Source: Streptomyces sp. NBC_00377 (lineage in GTDB: Bacteria > Actinomycetota > Actinomycetes > Streptomycetales > Streptomycetaceae). Taken from it: a DNA stretch of 64,000 nt. How positions within the stretch are numbered: the first letter of the stretch is position 1; each line of letters starts with the position of its first letter. A model generated the notes under the pieces. The model was not told the DNA's origin and ran no database searches. It was given only the letters and a program-made list of their open reading frames with translations. Location: positions 248,001 through 312,000 of the forward strand of contig NZ_CP107958.1 of NCBI RefSeq assembly GCF_036075115.1, written 5' to 3'. Position numbers and translations under genes: made by a program. Shown here in pieces: positions 35,636 to 44,076 of this stretch.

Positions 35636-35887
35636 ATGCCATCGACGGAGACCCTTCCCGCCCGCAAGCACTCCAACTATGAGCGCCAGGAGCGGATCAT
35701 CACCGAGGCCCTGGCCGAACGCTGGCTGGACCCTGAACGGCAGCAGGCACTCCGGCTGGTCGCCATGGTCGGACTTGGCACACTGCCCCTGGCCATCGAG
35801 ATCTGGAGCAGCCTGGAACGCCGTGGGCCGCTGGCCGACCATCTGGACGAGGCTTTCGCGGCAGTGCGATCCGAGTGGATCCGGTGA
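35636..35887 (+). pseudogene. C-terminal TetR-like fragment
   Basis: 83 codons (MPSTETLPARKHSNYERQER) whose second half, ERWLDPERQQALRLVAMVGL then LADHLDEAFAAVRSEW, matches the C-terminal helices of TetR-family ligand domains. There is no DNA-binding domain. It lies between the oxidoreductase gene and the right 12-bp repeat of the cassette, so it is probably an eroded end of the cargo. Confidence 0.45.
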
Positions 35888-35925
35888 CTCGCCGACTGCG
35901 CCGGACCCGCGGCTCGCACTCCGGA

Positions 35926-35937
35926 GGTGGCCAGCCC
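35926..35937 (+). repeat. 12-bp direct repeat, right border of the cargo
   Basis: GGTGGCCAGCCC, the second copy of the repeat at 33438-33449; flanking bases differ on both sides, so the repeat is exactly 12 bp. Confidence 0.75.
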
Positions 35938-36016
35938 CCGCCATTCCTTGAACTTGTTGATGGCGCGCTCGACTGTGTTGCGATCTTTGTACCCTCCTGA
36001 AGCGGGAATGACCGAT

Positions 36017-36042
36017 CCCGTGATCTCAACTCAGAACAGGCC
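36017..36042 (-). repeat. Right terminal inverted repeat of the cassette
   Basis: Reverse complement of the left repeat with a single difference (A for G after GAGTTGAG). CTAG follows at 36043-36046. Confidence 0.85.
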
Positions 36043-36316
36043 CTAGTGGCAGCGGCCAGCTTCCGGACACGCAGCCCCGCCGGGCAGTCCTCCATGCCGT
36101 CGACCGCCGGCTCCTGCCGTCCCGGGAGGCTACTGCTGACGACACTGCTTCCGGGAGAGGTCAGGACCAGGGACTTACGACTCCTGACAAGTGGTGGGAC
36201 CTGGTCAGAGGTCGGTGTCGTGCACGAGGCCGCTGGGAAGTGGGACGCGGTCAGCCGCGTAATCGCACGCGAAAACCCGGCGACGTCGGCGATCACCCCC
36301 GGGATACTGGGCGCCC

Positions 36317-37063
36317 ATGGATGAGGTCAAAGTCGTCGTCGCCCATTCCGAGCGTGCGACTCTGCGCGTCGGCGACGTGTTCCTGAAGGTGGACGCCGAT
36401 CAGGCGCGCATCGACGTCGAGGTCGAGGCGATGTCCCTCGCACCGGTCCCGACCCCGGAGGTCCTGTGGCACAAGCCGCCCGTGCTCGCGATCGCCGCAC
36501 TCCCGGGGACGACGCTCGGGCGCCTCGGCGGGCCGTCGACCGGGTCGCCGGCGGCCTGGGCCGCGGCGGGCGCCGCCATCCGGAAGCTGCACGAAGCGCC
36601 GCTGCCACCGCTGCCGGGCCGGGCCGGCCGGAGCATCGTCGCGCTGGCGACGGAACTCGACGACGAGTGCGAGTTGCTCGTGACGAACGGTGTCCTGCCT
36701 GCTGACCTGGTCACCCGCAACCGCCAGGTCGCCGAGGCCGCGCTCCGGCCGTGGACTCCGGCGTTCACCCACGGCGACCTCCAGATCGCGCACGTCTTCG
36801 TCGACGGCGACGAGGTCACGGGCATCATCGACTGGTCCGAGGCGGGCCAGGGTGATGCCCTGTACGACCTCGCCACCTTCACGCTCGGACACGAGGAGCA
36901 CCTCGACGACGTCATCGCCGGCTATGGCAGCGCCATCGACCTCGACGTGATCCACGCATGGTGGTCGTTGCGAAGCCTGCTGGCAGTTCGTTGGCTGATC
37001 GAGCACGGCTTCGACCCGTTCGCGCCGGGCTGTGAGGTCGACGTGCTGAGATCCCGGATGTGA
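36317..37063 (+). CDS. Phosphotransferase (aminoglycoside phosphotransferase fold)
   Basis: 248 aa from the ATG at 36317. The N-lobe has RVGDVFLKVDADQARIDVEV, with the ATP-binding Lys in FLKVD. The catalytic loop is FTHGDLQIAHVFVDG and the metal site IIDWSEAGQGDALYDLA. Such kinases phosphorylate small molecules, sometimes antibiotics; the substrate is unknown. No ribosome site is visible, and a GATACT hexamer lies 9 bp before the ATG, so the transcript may be leaderless. It starts about 270 bp outside the IS cassette and is intact, unlike the N-lobe-less relative to the left of the cassette. Confidence 0.82.
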   Translation: MDEVKVVVAHSERATLRVGDVFLKVDADQARIDVEVEAMSLAPVPTPEVLWHKPPVLAIAALPGTTLGRLGGPSTGSPAAWAAAGAAIRKLHEAPLPPLPGRAGRSIVALATELDDECELLVTNGVLPADLVTRNRQVAEAALRPWTPAFTHGDLQIAHVFVDGDEVTGIIDWSEAGQGDALYDLATFTLGHEEHLDDVIAGYGSAIDLDVIHAWWSLRSLLAVRWLIEHGFDPFAPGCEVDVLRSRM

Positions 37064-37478
37064 GGCTGCGCGGCCCTCTGCCATCGGGATGCCTCATCCC
37101 TACGGCACAACGCGGCCCACGACAACCGTCACGACCCCACGTAACCCGTACCTCCGGACGTGGTGGCCGCCCAGCGGCGACGGAACCGCCCTCGACCGGT
37201 TCAGCTGGTGCTCGCGGGTCCTGCGCTCTGGTGCGGGCAGCCCCGGCGGCACCAGGCCGGCGGCGTACGCCAGTGCGAGGTCGACGTCGCCGAACTCCCC
37301 GAGGATCCCGACCCCTTGAGGCCCGGAGTACGTGTCTTTTCAGCCATACCCCTGCAACGTCCCTGCACGGAAAGGTACTTCCGTACAGGACCACGTGCCT
37401 GACATCTTGCATCCACCACTCGTTTCGTACGGCCCCGCCGGTGCCCTCAGCACGGCCGGGCCGTCTCTGGAGGACGCA
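37064..37478. other. Non-coding interval before the subtilase gene
   Basis: No open frame here resembles a known protein. The region probably holds the promoter of the S8 peptidase gene; nothing more specific is visible. Confidence 0.4.
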
Positions 37479-39278
37479 TTGATACCCCACATATCCAGCC
37501 GACCCAGACGCACGCTGGTGCTGGCGGCCACGCTCGGCGCCGCCCTCGCGTTCGGCGCCCCGGGCGCCCTCGCGGGCACGCTCCCGGTCGTCTCCTCCAC
37601 CGCGCCGGCCGCCAAGGCCCACGCTCCGGCCGCCGTGCCGGCTTCCCAGAGTGCGGCCTGGGTGGCCGGCACGCGTGCTTACCTCGTGATCACCGCCCCC
37701 GGTGACACCTCGGCGGTCCGTTCCGCGATCGCGGCCAACGGCGGCACCGTCTTCTCGAACTTCGACGCCATCGGCGTGATCGTCGCCCACTCGGCGTCCA
37801 CCGGATTCGCCGCCACCATGCGCGGCGTCGCCGGCGTGCAGCAGGTCGGCGCCACGCGTACCTCGGACGTCCCGGCCGACGCCTACAACCCGGCGCTCCC
37901 GGCCAATCCGGCCCAGGCCTCGACCCCGGCCGGAGAACCGGTCCGGGCCGACATGAGCCAGATCAAGGCCGACCAGGCCTGGGCCGTGAACCCAGGCTCC
38001 GCCTCCGTCACGGTCGGCATCCTGGACACCGGTGTGGACGACCAGCACCAGGACCTGGCGCCCAACTTCGACGCGGCCGATTCGGTCTCCTGCGCCTACG
38101 GCAAGCCCGACACCCGTGCCGGCGCCTGGCGCGACGTCGACACGCACGGCACCCACGTAGCGGGCACCGTCGCCGCGGCCAAGAACGGCAAGGGCGTCGT
38201 CGGCGTGGCCCCCGGGGTGAAGATCGCCGCCGTTCGGGTCGCCGAGCCGGGCAACGCCTTCTTCTTCGCCGAGAACACCATCTGTGGCTTCGTCTGGGCC
38301 GCTGACCACGGCTTCAAGGTCACCAACAACAGCTATTACACGGACCCGTGGCAGTTCAACTGCCCGGACAACATCGACCAGGCCGCCATCATCGAGGGCG
38401 TCAAGCGCGCCCAGGACTACGCCGAGGGCAAGGGTTCCCTTCAGATCGCCGCTGCGGGCAACGAGAACTACGACCTCGCCCACAAGACGACCGACTCCGC
38501 GAGCCCGAACGACTCGACGCCGGTCACCCGCACCATCACCAACGCCTGCCTCGACATCCCGACCGAGCTGCCGGGCGTGGTGACAGTCGCGGCCAACGGC
38601 ACGGGCGTCACCAAGGCCTCGTTCTCCAACTACGGCCAGGGCGTCATCGACGTCGCGGCACCGGGCAGCAACGTTTACTCCACCGTCCCCGGCGGCGGCT
38701 ACGGCAGCAAGAGCGGCACCTCGATGGCCACCCCGCACGTGGTCGGCGTGGCGGCACTCATCGCCAGCGCCAACCCGGGCATCACCCCGGCGGAGATCCG
38801 CGCCAAGCTGGCCGCCCAGGCCAACGACATCGCCTGCCCCTCGGACAGCCGCTGCACGGGCACGACGGCCAACAACTCGTTCTTCGGCGAAGGACAGGTC
38901 GACGCCCTCAAGGCCGTCGGTGCCACCCCGCCGCCCGGCAAGTACTTCGAGAACCTCGCGGACTTCGCCATCAACGACAACGCGACCGTGGAGAGCCCGA
39001 TCGCCGTCACCGGCGTGACCGGCAACGCCCCGGCCACCCTCAAGGTGGGTGTGGACATCAAGCACACCTACATCGGTGACCTGAAGGTCGACCTGGTGGC
39101 GCCGGACGGCACCGTCTACACGCTGCACAACCACGCCGGCGGCAGTGCCGACAACATCGCCCAGAGCTACACCGTGAACGCCTCCCCGGAGGTCGCGAAC
39201 GGCACCTGGAAGCTGCGCGTCAACGACAACGCCGCCTCGGACACGGGCACGATCGACGCCTGGAACCTGACCTTCTAG
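37479..39278 (+). CDS. Secreted S8 subtilisin-like protease with C-terminal P-domain
   Basis: 599 aa from a TTG start at 37479, selected because GGAGGACGCA sits directly before it and a Sec signal follows (RRTLVLAATLGAALAFGAPG). An I9-like propeptide spans about residues 50-140. The catalytic triad is Asp in VGILDTGVDD, His in DTHGTHVAGTVAA and Ser in SGTSMATPHVVG, with the oxyanion Asn likely in AAAGNEN or NNSYYT. The last ~110 residues form a proprotein-convertase P-domain (VDIKHTYIGDLKVDLVAPDG; NGTWKLRVND). It is an extracellular, probably calcium-stabilised protease. Monocistronic and intact. Confidence 0.92.
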   Translation: MIPHISSRPRRTLVLAATLGAALAFGAPGALAGTLPVVSSTAPAAKAHAPAAVPASQSAAWVAGTRAYLVITAPGDTSAVRSAIAANGGTVFSNFDAIGVIVAHSASTGFAATMRGVAGVQQVGATRTSDVPADAYNPALPANPAQASTPAGEPVRADMSQIKADQAWAVNPGSASVTVGILDTGVDDQHQDLAPNFDAADSVSCAYGKPDTRAGAWRDVDTHGTHVAGTVAAAKNGKGVVGVAPGVKIAAVRVAEPGNAFFFAENTICGFVWAADHGFKVTNNSYYTDPWQFNCPDNIDQAAIIEGVKRAQDYAEGKGSLQIAAAGNENYDLAHKTTDSASPNDSTPVTRTITNACLDIPTELPGVVTVAANGTGVTKASFSNYGQGVIDVAAPGSNVYSTVPGGGYGSKSGTSMATPHVVGVAALIASANPGITPAEIRAKLAAQANDIACPSDSRCTGTTANNSFFGEGQVDALKAVGATPPPGKYFENLADFAINDNATVESPIAVTGVTGNAPATLKVGVDIKHTYIGDLKVDLVAPDGTVYTLHNHAGGSADNIAQSYTVNASPEVANGTWKLRVNDNAASDTGTIDAWNLTF

Positions 39279-39559
39279 CGCAGGCCCGGCAACGCCCGCG
39301 CACCACACACCCAGCCGCCCCGGTCCCCCGACCACGCACCCACCCTTACCCGTCCCCTTCACCTTCCTTCTTCTGGTCCAGGGGGCGAGGGGGTGTGCAG
39401 AGGGGGCAGTCGGGCTACCCACCGGGACGGGAATCCTGTGGTGAGCTGCGGCGGTGCCGCCGGGGGCGGTGAGGGGCGGGTGCTGGTGTGGGTGGGGTTG
39501 TCCACGGCGTTCAGTGCCGCCTGCGAGACCCTCGGCATCGGCGCCCAGCCCACCCCGCC

Positions 39560-40386
39560 CCGCTGCGCCGGGAGGCGGACGGCAGCTTCACCCCGGTCGA
39601 CTGGGACACCACCATCCGCGAGATCGCCGCCCGGCTGAAGACCGTGTGCGACACCCACGGCGGTGAGTCGATCTTCTTCTACGGGGGCGGCGGACAGGGC
39701 AACCACCTCGGCGGCGCCTACAGCGGAGCCCTGCTGCGCGCTCTCGGTGCCCGCTACCGCTCCAACCCGCTCGCCCAGGAGAAAACCGGAGAGGGCTTCG
39801 TCGACGCCCACCTCACCGGCGGACACACCACCGGTGACGTCCAAAACGCCGACGTCTCCCTCTTCCTCGGCAAGAACCCCTGGCCGTCCCACGGCGTGCC
39901 GCGGGCCCGCACCGTGCTCAAGGACATTGCCAAGGACCCCACCCCGCACCATGATCGTCATTGATCCGGTGCGCACGGAGACCGCTGACCTCGCCGACAT
40001 CCATCTCCAGGTGCGCCCCGGCACCGACGCCTGGTGCCTGGCCGGCCTCCTCGGCGTCCTGGTCCAGGAAGACCTCCTCGACCACGCCTTCCTCACCGCC
40101 CGCACCACCGGCGCCGAAACCGTCATCGAGCAGCTCAGAGAGGTGGACGTCGCCCGCTGCGCGCAGACCTGCGGCGTGGACGAGGACCTGCTGCGCCAGA
40201 CCGCACGCACCATCGGCACCGCCTCCAGCGTCGCCACGTACGAGGACCTGGGCGTCCAACAGGGGCCCAACAGCACGCTGGTGTCCTACCTCAACAAGCT
40301 GACCTGGCTGCTGACGGGCAATTTCGCCAGCCGAGCAGATGGCCACGCTGTTCCTGCCCGGGTTCCGCGGACTGGCCCACGAGTGA
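39560..40386 (+). pseudogene. Molybdopterin oxidoreductase (formate dehydrogenase-like) remnant
   Basis: The first frame gives LRREADGSFTPVDWDTTIRE, GGESIFFYGGGGQGNHLG and DVSLFLGKNPWPSHGVPRAR; near 39945 it shifts to MIVIDPVRTETADLADIHLQ and RPGTDAWCLAGLLGVLVQED; near 40335 it shifts again to EQMATLFLPGFRGLAHE and stops. The iron-sulfur N-terminus and the C-terminal cofactor domain are absent. At least two frameshifts plus both truncations make it dead. The 280 bp before it hold nothing recognisable. Confidence 0.8.
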
Positions 40387-40492
40387 GCTCCGTGCGCATT
40401 ACAGTCTTCTCCGCGCGACTCGTCACTGCGTGTCGCGCGAGGGAGTCATGGGGCGGAATTGGCCGCATGCCGAGGTGCGCCGTGGGGGGCTT

Positions 40493-41368
40493 GTGCAGGA
40501 AATGATCAAGGGTTCGAATGTGGCCCTGGCGGACTTGAGCGACGACGTCGGTTCGGTGATCGTCAGTCTGGGCTGGTCCAGCCCTACCGGCGAGGGCGAC
40601 GCGGATGTGTCGGTTCTCCTGCTGGACGCCAATGGCAAGGTGCGCAGCGACGGCGACTTCTACTTTTACAACCACCCGGTGGCCGTCGATGGAAGCGTGC
40701 AGCTTCTGGGCAAGACACCGACGGTGGATGGCAGCGAGGACCGGATCAGCTTCGACCTCACCGCTGTACCGTCCGAGATCGACCGGATCATCGTCGCTGC
40801 GAGCAGGTACGACGGAGCCCGCTTCAGTGAATTGCAGGACGTGAGGATCACGCTGGCCGACGCAGCCGGTGAGAGCCTCCTTCAGTTCGCTGTCGATGAT
40901 GCCGGCTCTGTGACGGCCGTCATCTTCGGCGAGCTGTACAGGCGCGGGGAGGAATGGAAGTTCCGCGCCGTCGGACAGGGCTACGCGATCGGTCTTGCCG
41001 GGCTGGCTGCGGACTTCGGGGTCGACATCGAAGATGACGCGGCCGCGGAGGCAGAAGGGTCGCTCGAGGGCACCGACGGAGAGGAGCAGACGGATGCCGC
41101 AGGTCCGGCGCCGGCCGAGGGCCCGGAGCCGCAGGCGGCCCTGGAAGCCATCCCTGCTCCCCGTCGGCCTGAGAGCGAAGCCGTTGGGCTGAAAGCGCCG
41201 TCCTCTCGCCCTCGCACCTCCAAGAAAAAGGTGACCCTGCCGAAGACGGTCAGGAAGACCCTGGCGGAGAATGACACCTGGAAGCGGGCCAGGCTCTTTC
41301 CGGTCTCGGTGCTCAAGAGCGACCGGGACCGGGAGACGCGCGCGCCACCTCGGTGCTGTTGGCGGTGA
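40493..41368 (+). CDS. TerD domain part of a TerD-nuclease gene (frame ends early)
   Basis: 291 codons from a GTG at 40493 (MQEMIKGSNVALADLSDDVG; GGGGGG lies just upstream; an ATG at 40502 is an alternative). The TerD fold spans about residues 1-190, with the calcium-site region SSPTGEGDADVSVLLLDANG and FYFYNHP. An acidic, Pro-rich linker leads to TLPKTVRKTLAENDTWKRAR, where relatives continue straight into the nuclease domain. Here the frame ends at 41368 in APPRCCWR because a CG-repeat tract changes frame. TerD proteins belong to the tellurite/stress and phage-associated Ter systems. Confidence 0.8.
   Translation: MQEMIKGSNVALADLSDDVGSVIVSLGWSSPTGEGDADVSVLLLDANGKVRSDGDFYFYNHPVAVDGSVQLLGKTPTVDGSEDRISFDLTAVPSEIDRIIVAASRYDGARFSELQDVRITLADAAGESLLQFAVDDAGSVTAVIFGELYRRGEEWKFRAVGQGYAIGLAGLAADFGVDIEDDAAAEAEGSLEGTDGEEQTDAAGPAPAEGPEPQAALEAIPAPRRPESEAVGLKAPSSRPRTSKKKVTLPKTVRKTLAENDTWKRARLFPVSVLKSDRDRETRAPPRCCWR
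41337..41344 (+). repeat. (CG)4 tract at the TerD-nuclease frame junction
   Basis: Four CG units. Removing one unit restores a continuous frame reading ETRATSVLLAVMAQ, the sequence expected from relatives in which both domains are one protein. The tract could be a slippage site or a sequencing or assembly error. Confidence 0.6.
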
Positions 41369-42546
41369 TGGCCCAGGTACCGGAGTTCAGCAGAAGGCTC
41401 ACCGCCGCATTTGGGGCTCCGGCAGGTCGCATGGAGACGTTCACGGAAGTCTCCCTGCCCCATGGTGACACTCCGCGGCGCCCGGACGGGGTGATTCGCG
41501 TGGAGCGGGCCGGCAAGTTGTGGACCGCGCTGGTCGAGACCAAGACCAACGGCAACGCGCTCAAAGTCGACCAGGTGCAGGCGTACATGGACATCGCCGC
41601 GCGTCGCGGTTACGAGGCCGTGATCACGCTGACGAACGATGTCGCGCTGGAGGGCAGCCCTCTCGTCGACGTCAAGATCGACAAGCGGCGCAAGCACAAG
41701 GTGGCTCTCTGGCACCTGTCCTGGGCCGAAGTCGCCTACCAGGCACAGATGCTGATCAGGCATGAGGGAGTCAGCAACGCGGCGCACGCCTGGCTTCTGC
41801 AGGAACTGCTGCACTATCTGCAGCACGAGAACTCCGGCTGCCACGGATTTCAGAACATGGGCCCCGCCTGGGTGCCCGTGCGCAACGGGATCGACGACGA
41901 AACCCTCTGCCAGGGCGACGCACGGGCCCTGGAGGTAGTAGAAAGCTGGGAGCGGCTCATCCGCCAGGTCTGCCTCAGGCTCGGCGGCGAACTCGGACAG
42001 AAAGCACTGCCCGTTCAGCGCGCCAAACGCGGAACAGATCCCAAGGAACGCCGAAACCGGCTCGCCGACCAGCTCTGCCTGAGCGGACGGCTTCAGGCGG
42101 AGCTGCGTATCGACGGCACCCCTGGCGTCCTGGCCGTCAACGCCGATCTGCGCACCGGCAAACTGCGCACCTCGATCGAAATCCCAGCCCCGGAGCAGGG
42201 CTACCCCTTGAGCTGGGTCAAGCGGCTCGTCCGGCGCCTGGCCGAAGCACCGGCAGACCTGCACGTCGAAACCCTCGTCGACAGTGAAGCCGCGGGCTCA
42301 CGCGGGACGCTGGAGCGGCTCCGCCCCGAGCCGGCGGACCTGCTGCCCAAGGACAACGGCACCCGGATCACCGGTTTCCGCCTGTCCCTGCTCAAGAGCA
42401 TGGGAAGCGGCCGCGGCAACGCCGAGTCCGGGTTCATCCGCAGCGTCGACGACGCCGTGCACCGCTTCTACACCACCGTCGTAGTCCACCTGGACCCGCC
42501 GACAGCACGCCAAGCACCGTCCAAGGAACACACGACTGCCGGATGA
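41353..42546 (+). CDS. PD-(D/E)XK nuclease-like part of the TerD-nuclease gene
   Basis: 397 codons in the shifted frame; the first possible start is the GTG at 41353, but without a ribosome site this may be only the second half of one gene. A restriction-endonuclease-like core is visible: Asp in RRPDGVIRVERAGK, ExK in ALVETKTNGNALKVDQ, and QAYMDIAARRGYEAVITLTN. A helical domain (WVPVRNGIDDETL) and a C-terminal beta-rich domain follow. The fused layout resembles Ter-associated nucleases. Function, perhaps in defence or stress, is inferred. Confidence 0.75.
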   Translation: MLLAVMAQVPEFSRRLTAAFGAPAGRMETFTEVSLPHGDTPRRPDGVIRVERAGKLWTALVETKTNGNALKVDQVQAYMDIAARRGYEAVITLTNDVALEGSPLVDVKIDKRRKHKVALWHLSWAEVAYQAQMLIRHEGVSNAAHAWLLQELLHYLQHENSGCHGFQNMGPAWVPVRNGIDDETLCQGDARALEVVESWERLIRQVCLRLGGELGQKALPVQRAKRGTDPKERRNRLADQLCLSGRLQAELRIDGTPGVLAVNADLRTGKLRTSIEIPAPEQGYPLSWVKRLVRRLAEAPADLHVETLVDSEAAGSRGTLERLRPEPADLLPKDNGTRITGFRLSLLKSMGSGRGNAESGFIRSVDDAVHRFYTTVVVHLDPPTARQAPSKEHTTAG

Positions 42547-42651
42547 CGCCTGGGCATCGACGGCAGCAACGCCGTAGCCGCCCAACGTGAGTAGTCCTCT
42601 TGCACAAGCCCACACCGGGGGTCCTGCAAGAGGACGCTCGCACAACCGGCA

Positions 42652-42942
42652 CTATGCCCGTGTATGGCTCCCCGGCCACTCGGACCAAGCCGCACTGTCC
42701 GAGGCGTCGGAGACGCAGACCTCAATGACGGCCTCGACCAAACGGCGTTCATTCCTCAACCCAACCCCGCTCAACTTGCGGTGCAGCGTCGAGCGGCCCG
42801 GCAACTGGTCCTTCAACTGACCGCTGGCCCTGAGCAGTTCATGGACGTCCTCGACGGAGAGCCGGGCCTGCCTGCACCCTCTCTCCTCTCCGCCCCCTCC
42901 AGGACGGGTGCGCCGGCCACGTCCCGGCAGGTGCTCCGGCAT
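42652..42942 (-). CDS. Short helix-turn-helix-like protein, possibly truncated
   Basis: 96 aa from the ATG at 42942. After a low-complexity start, ARLSVEDVHELLRASGQLKD then LPGRSTLHRKLSGVGLRNER and LVEAVIEVC resemble the N-terminal HTH found in many Streptomyces regulatory or NTPase proteins. It stops soon after, so it may be a fragment of a longer gene. No clear ribosome site. Confidence 0.35.
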   Translation of the reverse strand: MPEHLPGRGRRTRPGGGGEERGCRQARLSVEDVHELLRASGQLKDQLPGRSTLHRKLSGVGLRNERRLVEAVIEVCVSDASDSAAWSEWPGSHTRA

Positions 42943-42959
42943 CCTCCCCCTCCGTCCCG

Positions 42960-43090
42960 CTAGTGTGATGCGCCGGAAGTTCCTAGGCAGTTCTGGCTGA
43001 GCCGCGGACGGTCAACACGCCTGGCCGACGGCGAGAATCCGGCCGGCGAGACGAGATCGATCTACCAAAGGATTTCGGGCGCAGGACACT
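42960..43090. repeat. MITE copy A (CTAG-bounded)
   Basis: The core 42971-43087 (117 bp) is identical to 43955-44071. The ends form an inverted repeat (left CTAGTGTGATGCGCCGGAAG; right rc AGTGTCCTGCGCCC). The left end is preceded by CTAG at 42960-42963. No transposase is encoded. Confidence 0.8.
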
Positions 43091-43124
43091 GGCCTCAGGA
43101 CCCGGAAAGCAGGCGTTCCCGGGG

Positions 43125-43260
43125 GCCCTCGCCGACCACAGCCGGTGCCGTTCGCATACCGTCTTCCATGGACGGACCGTTCGGGCAGGTCCCGCCACCG
43201 CACTCCGGTCCGCACTCGGTGCGCAATCCCGTCAATCCGGCCTGCCAGTCGAGCTACACC
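43125..43260 (-). pseudogene. IS5-family transposase N-terminal scrap
   Basis: In two frames the minus strand encodes RTGVRWRDLPER and VRPWKTVCERHRLWSA, which are adjacent in IS5-family transposases (family pattern VRWRDLPERFGPWKTVYERH). A frameshift separates them and the rest is missing. It adjoins MITE copy A. Confidence 0.6.
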
Positions 43261-43488
43261 CTAGGTTGTACACCGGTAACCACACTGGTTGTAGACGAAG
43301 TTCAAGTCCTGGGTGGACGAAAAGGGAACAGCCCCCCAGCTACTTTCGATCCAGCCGGGCAACATCGCCTCGGGCGCGCTCCAAACACTACCCCTGGGGA
43401 CAGTCTCACCGGGCAGGCGACCGTGACCGTTGCCCGAACGCGCCGCATCGGGACGTTCCCGTCACACTCTCACTTTCAGGAGACGACC

Positions 43489-43947
43489 ATGGCACGAGGC
43501 ATGCCGCTCATAGGCACCCGGAAGAAGCTCGCGGTCGCGGCCGCCGCCGCAGGACTGGTCCTGGCCTTCTCCGGCCAGGCTCAGGCCGCTGACTATGAAA
43601 AGTCCACAGACGACGGCTGCGCCTCAGTCGTCGGCGCCTACGACTATCAGCGGGTCGGGACGGCCGGAGGCTACCCGCTCTACAACACGAGCTGGGACTT
43701 CAAGATCTGGGACAACTGCTCCGACGGCAGGGGCGCGGGGCTCTTCACCACGTACCGGAAGTGGGAGAGCGGAGAGTGGAAGTACCACTCACTCACCAAG
43801 CTCGGCAGCGACACCAACGGTTTCAACGGCACTCCCGGCTATGCCAAGGACGGACGCGGGTACAACGTCCGCGACGTGGGGCTGTACGTCTGCTTCATCG
43901 AAGCTGGGGGTTACGCCAACTGGAATTCCTGCAGGGGGCTGCTCTAG
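43489..43947 (+). CDS. Small secreted protein of unknown function
   Basis: 152 aa from the ATG at 43489, with AGGAG seven bases upstream. A Sec signal (KKLAVAAAAAGLVLAFSGQA, cleavage after AQAA) precedes a mature part of about 115 residues rich in aromatic residues and Gly, with five Cys (DDGCASVVG; WDNCSDGR; YVCFIEAGG; NSCRGLL). I recognise no family. It sits between two identical 117-bp MITE cores, and its TAG stop is part of the CTAG that borders MITE copy B, so the original C-terminus may have been cut by the insertion. Confidence 0.75.
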   Translation: MARGMPLIGTRKKLAVAAAAAGLVLAFSGQAQAADYEKSTDDGCASVVGAYDYQRVGTAGGYPLYNTSWDFKIWDNCSDGRGAGLFTTYRKWESGEWKYHSLTKLGSDTNGFNGTPGYAKDGRGYNVRDVGLYVCFIEAGGYANWNSCRGLL

Positions 43948-44076
43948 TGTCCTGCGCCGGAAGTTCCTAGGCAGTTCTGGCTGAGCCGCGGACGGTCAAC
44001 ACGCCTGGCCGACGGCGAGAATCCGGCCGGCGAGACGAGATCGATCTACCAAAGGATTTCGGGCGCAGGACTCTAG
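43944..44076. repeat. MITE copy B (CTAG-bounded)
   Basis: Ends CTAGTGTCCTGCGCCGGAA and, inverted, CTAGAGTCCTGCGCCCGAA (two mismatches in 19). The core is identical to copy A. CTAG borders both ends; the right CTAG is shared with the next MITE. Confidence 0.85.

Larger units (their letters stand above)
33327..36046. mobile_element. IS5-derived cassette carrying cargo genes
   Basis: The left end 33331-33356 and the right end 36017-36042 are inverted repeats of about 26 bp with one mismatch (GGCCTGTTCTGAGTTGAG then R then TCACGGGA), each bordered by CTAG. Only the transposase C-terminus remains, split in two on the minus strand: YKDRNTVERAINKFKEWRG beside the right end, and GLATRYDKTPESYAAGLHLR beside the left. 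The two halves meet at a 12-bp direct repeat that brackets the 2.5-kb cargo. This looks like a non-autonomous mobile insertion cassette. Confidence 0.7.

Noticed and set aside
36912..39422. 836-codon minus-strand frame opposite the subtilase
   Set aside because: Shadow; the plus strand has the full Asp/His/Ser triad and P-domain.
40981..42264. 427-codon minus-strand frame opposite the nuclease gene
   Set aside because: The plus strand carries D...ExK nuclease motifs and better codon bias.
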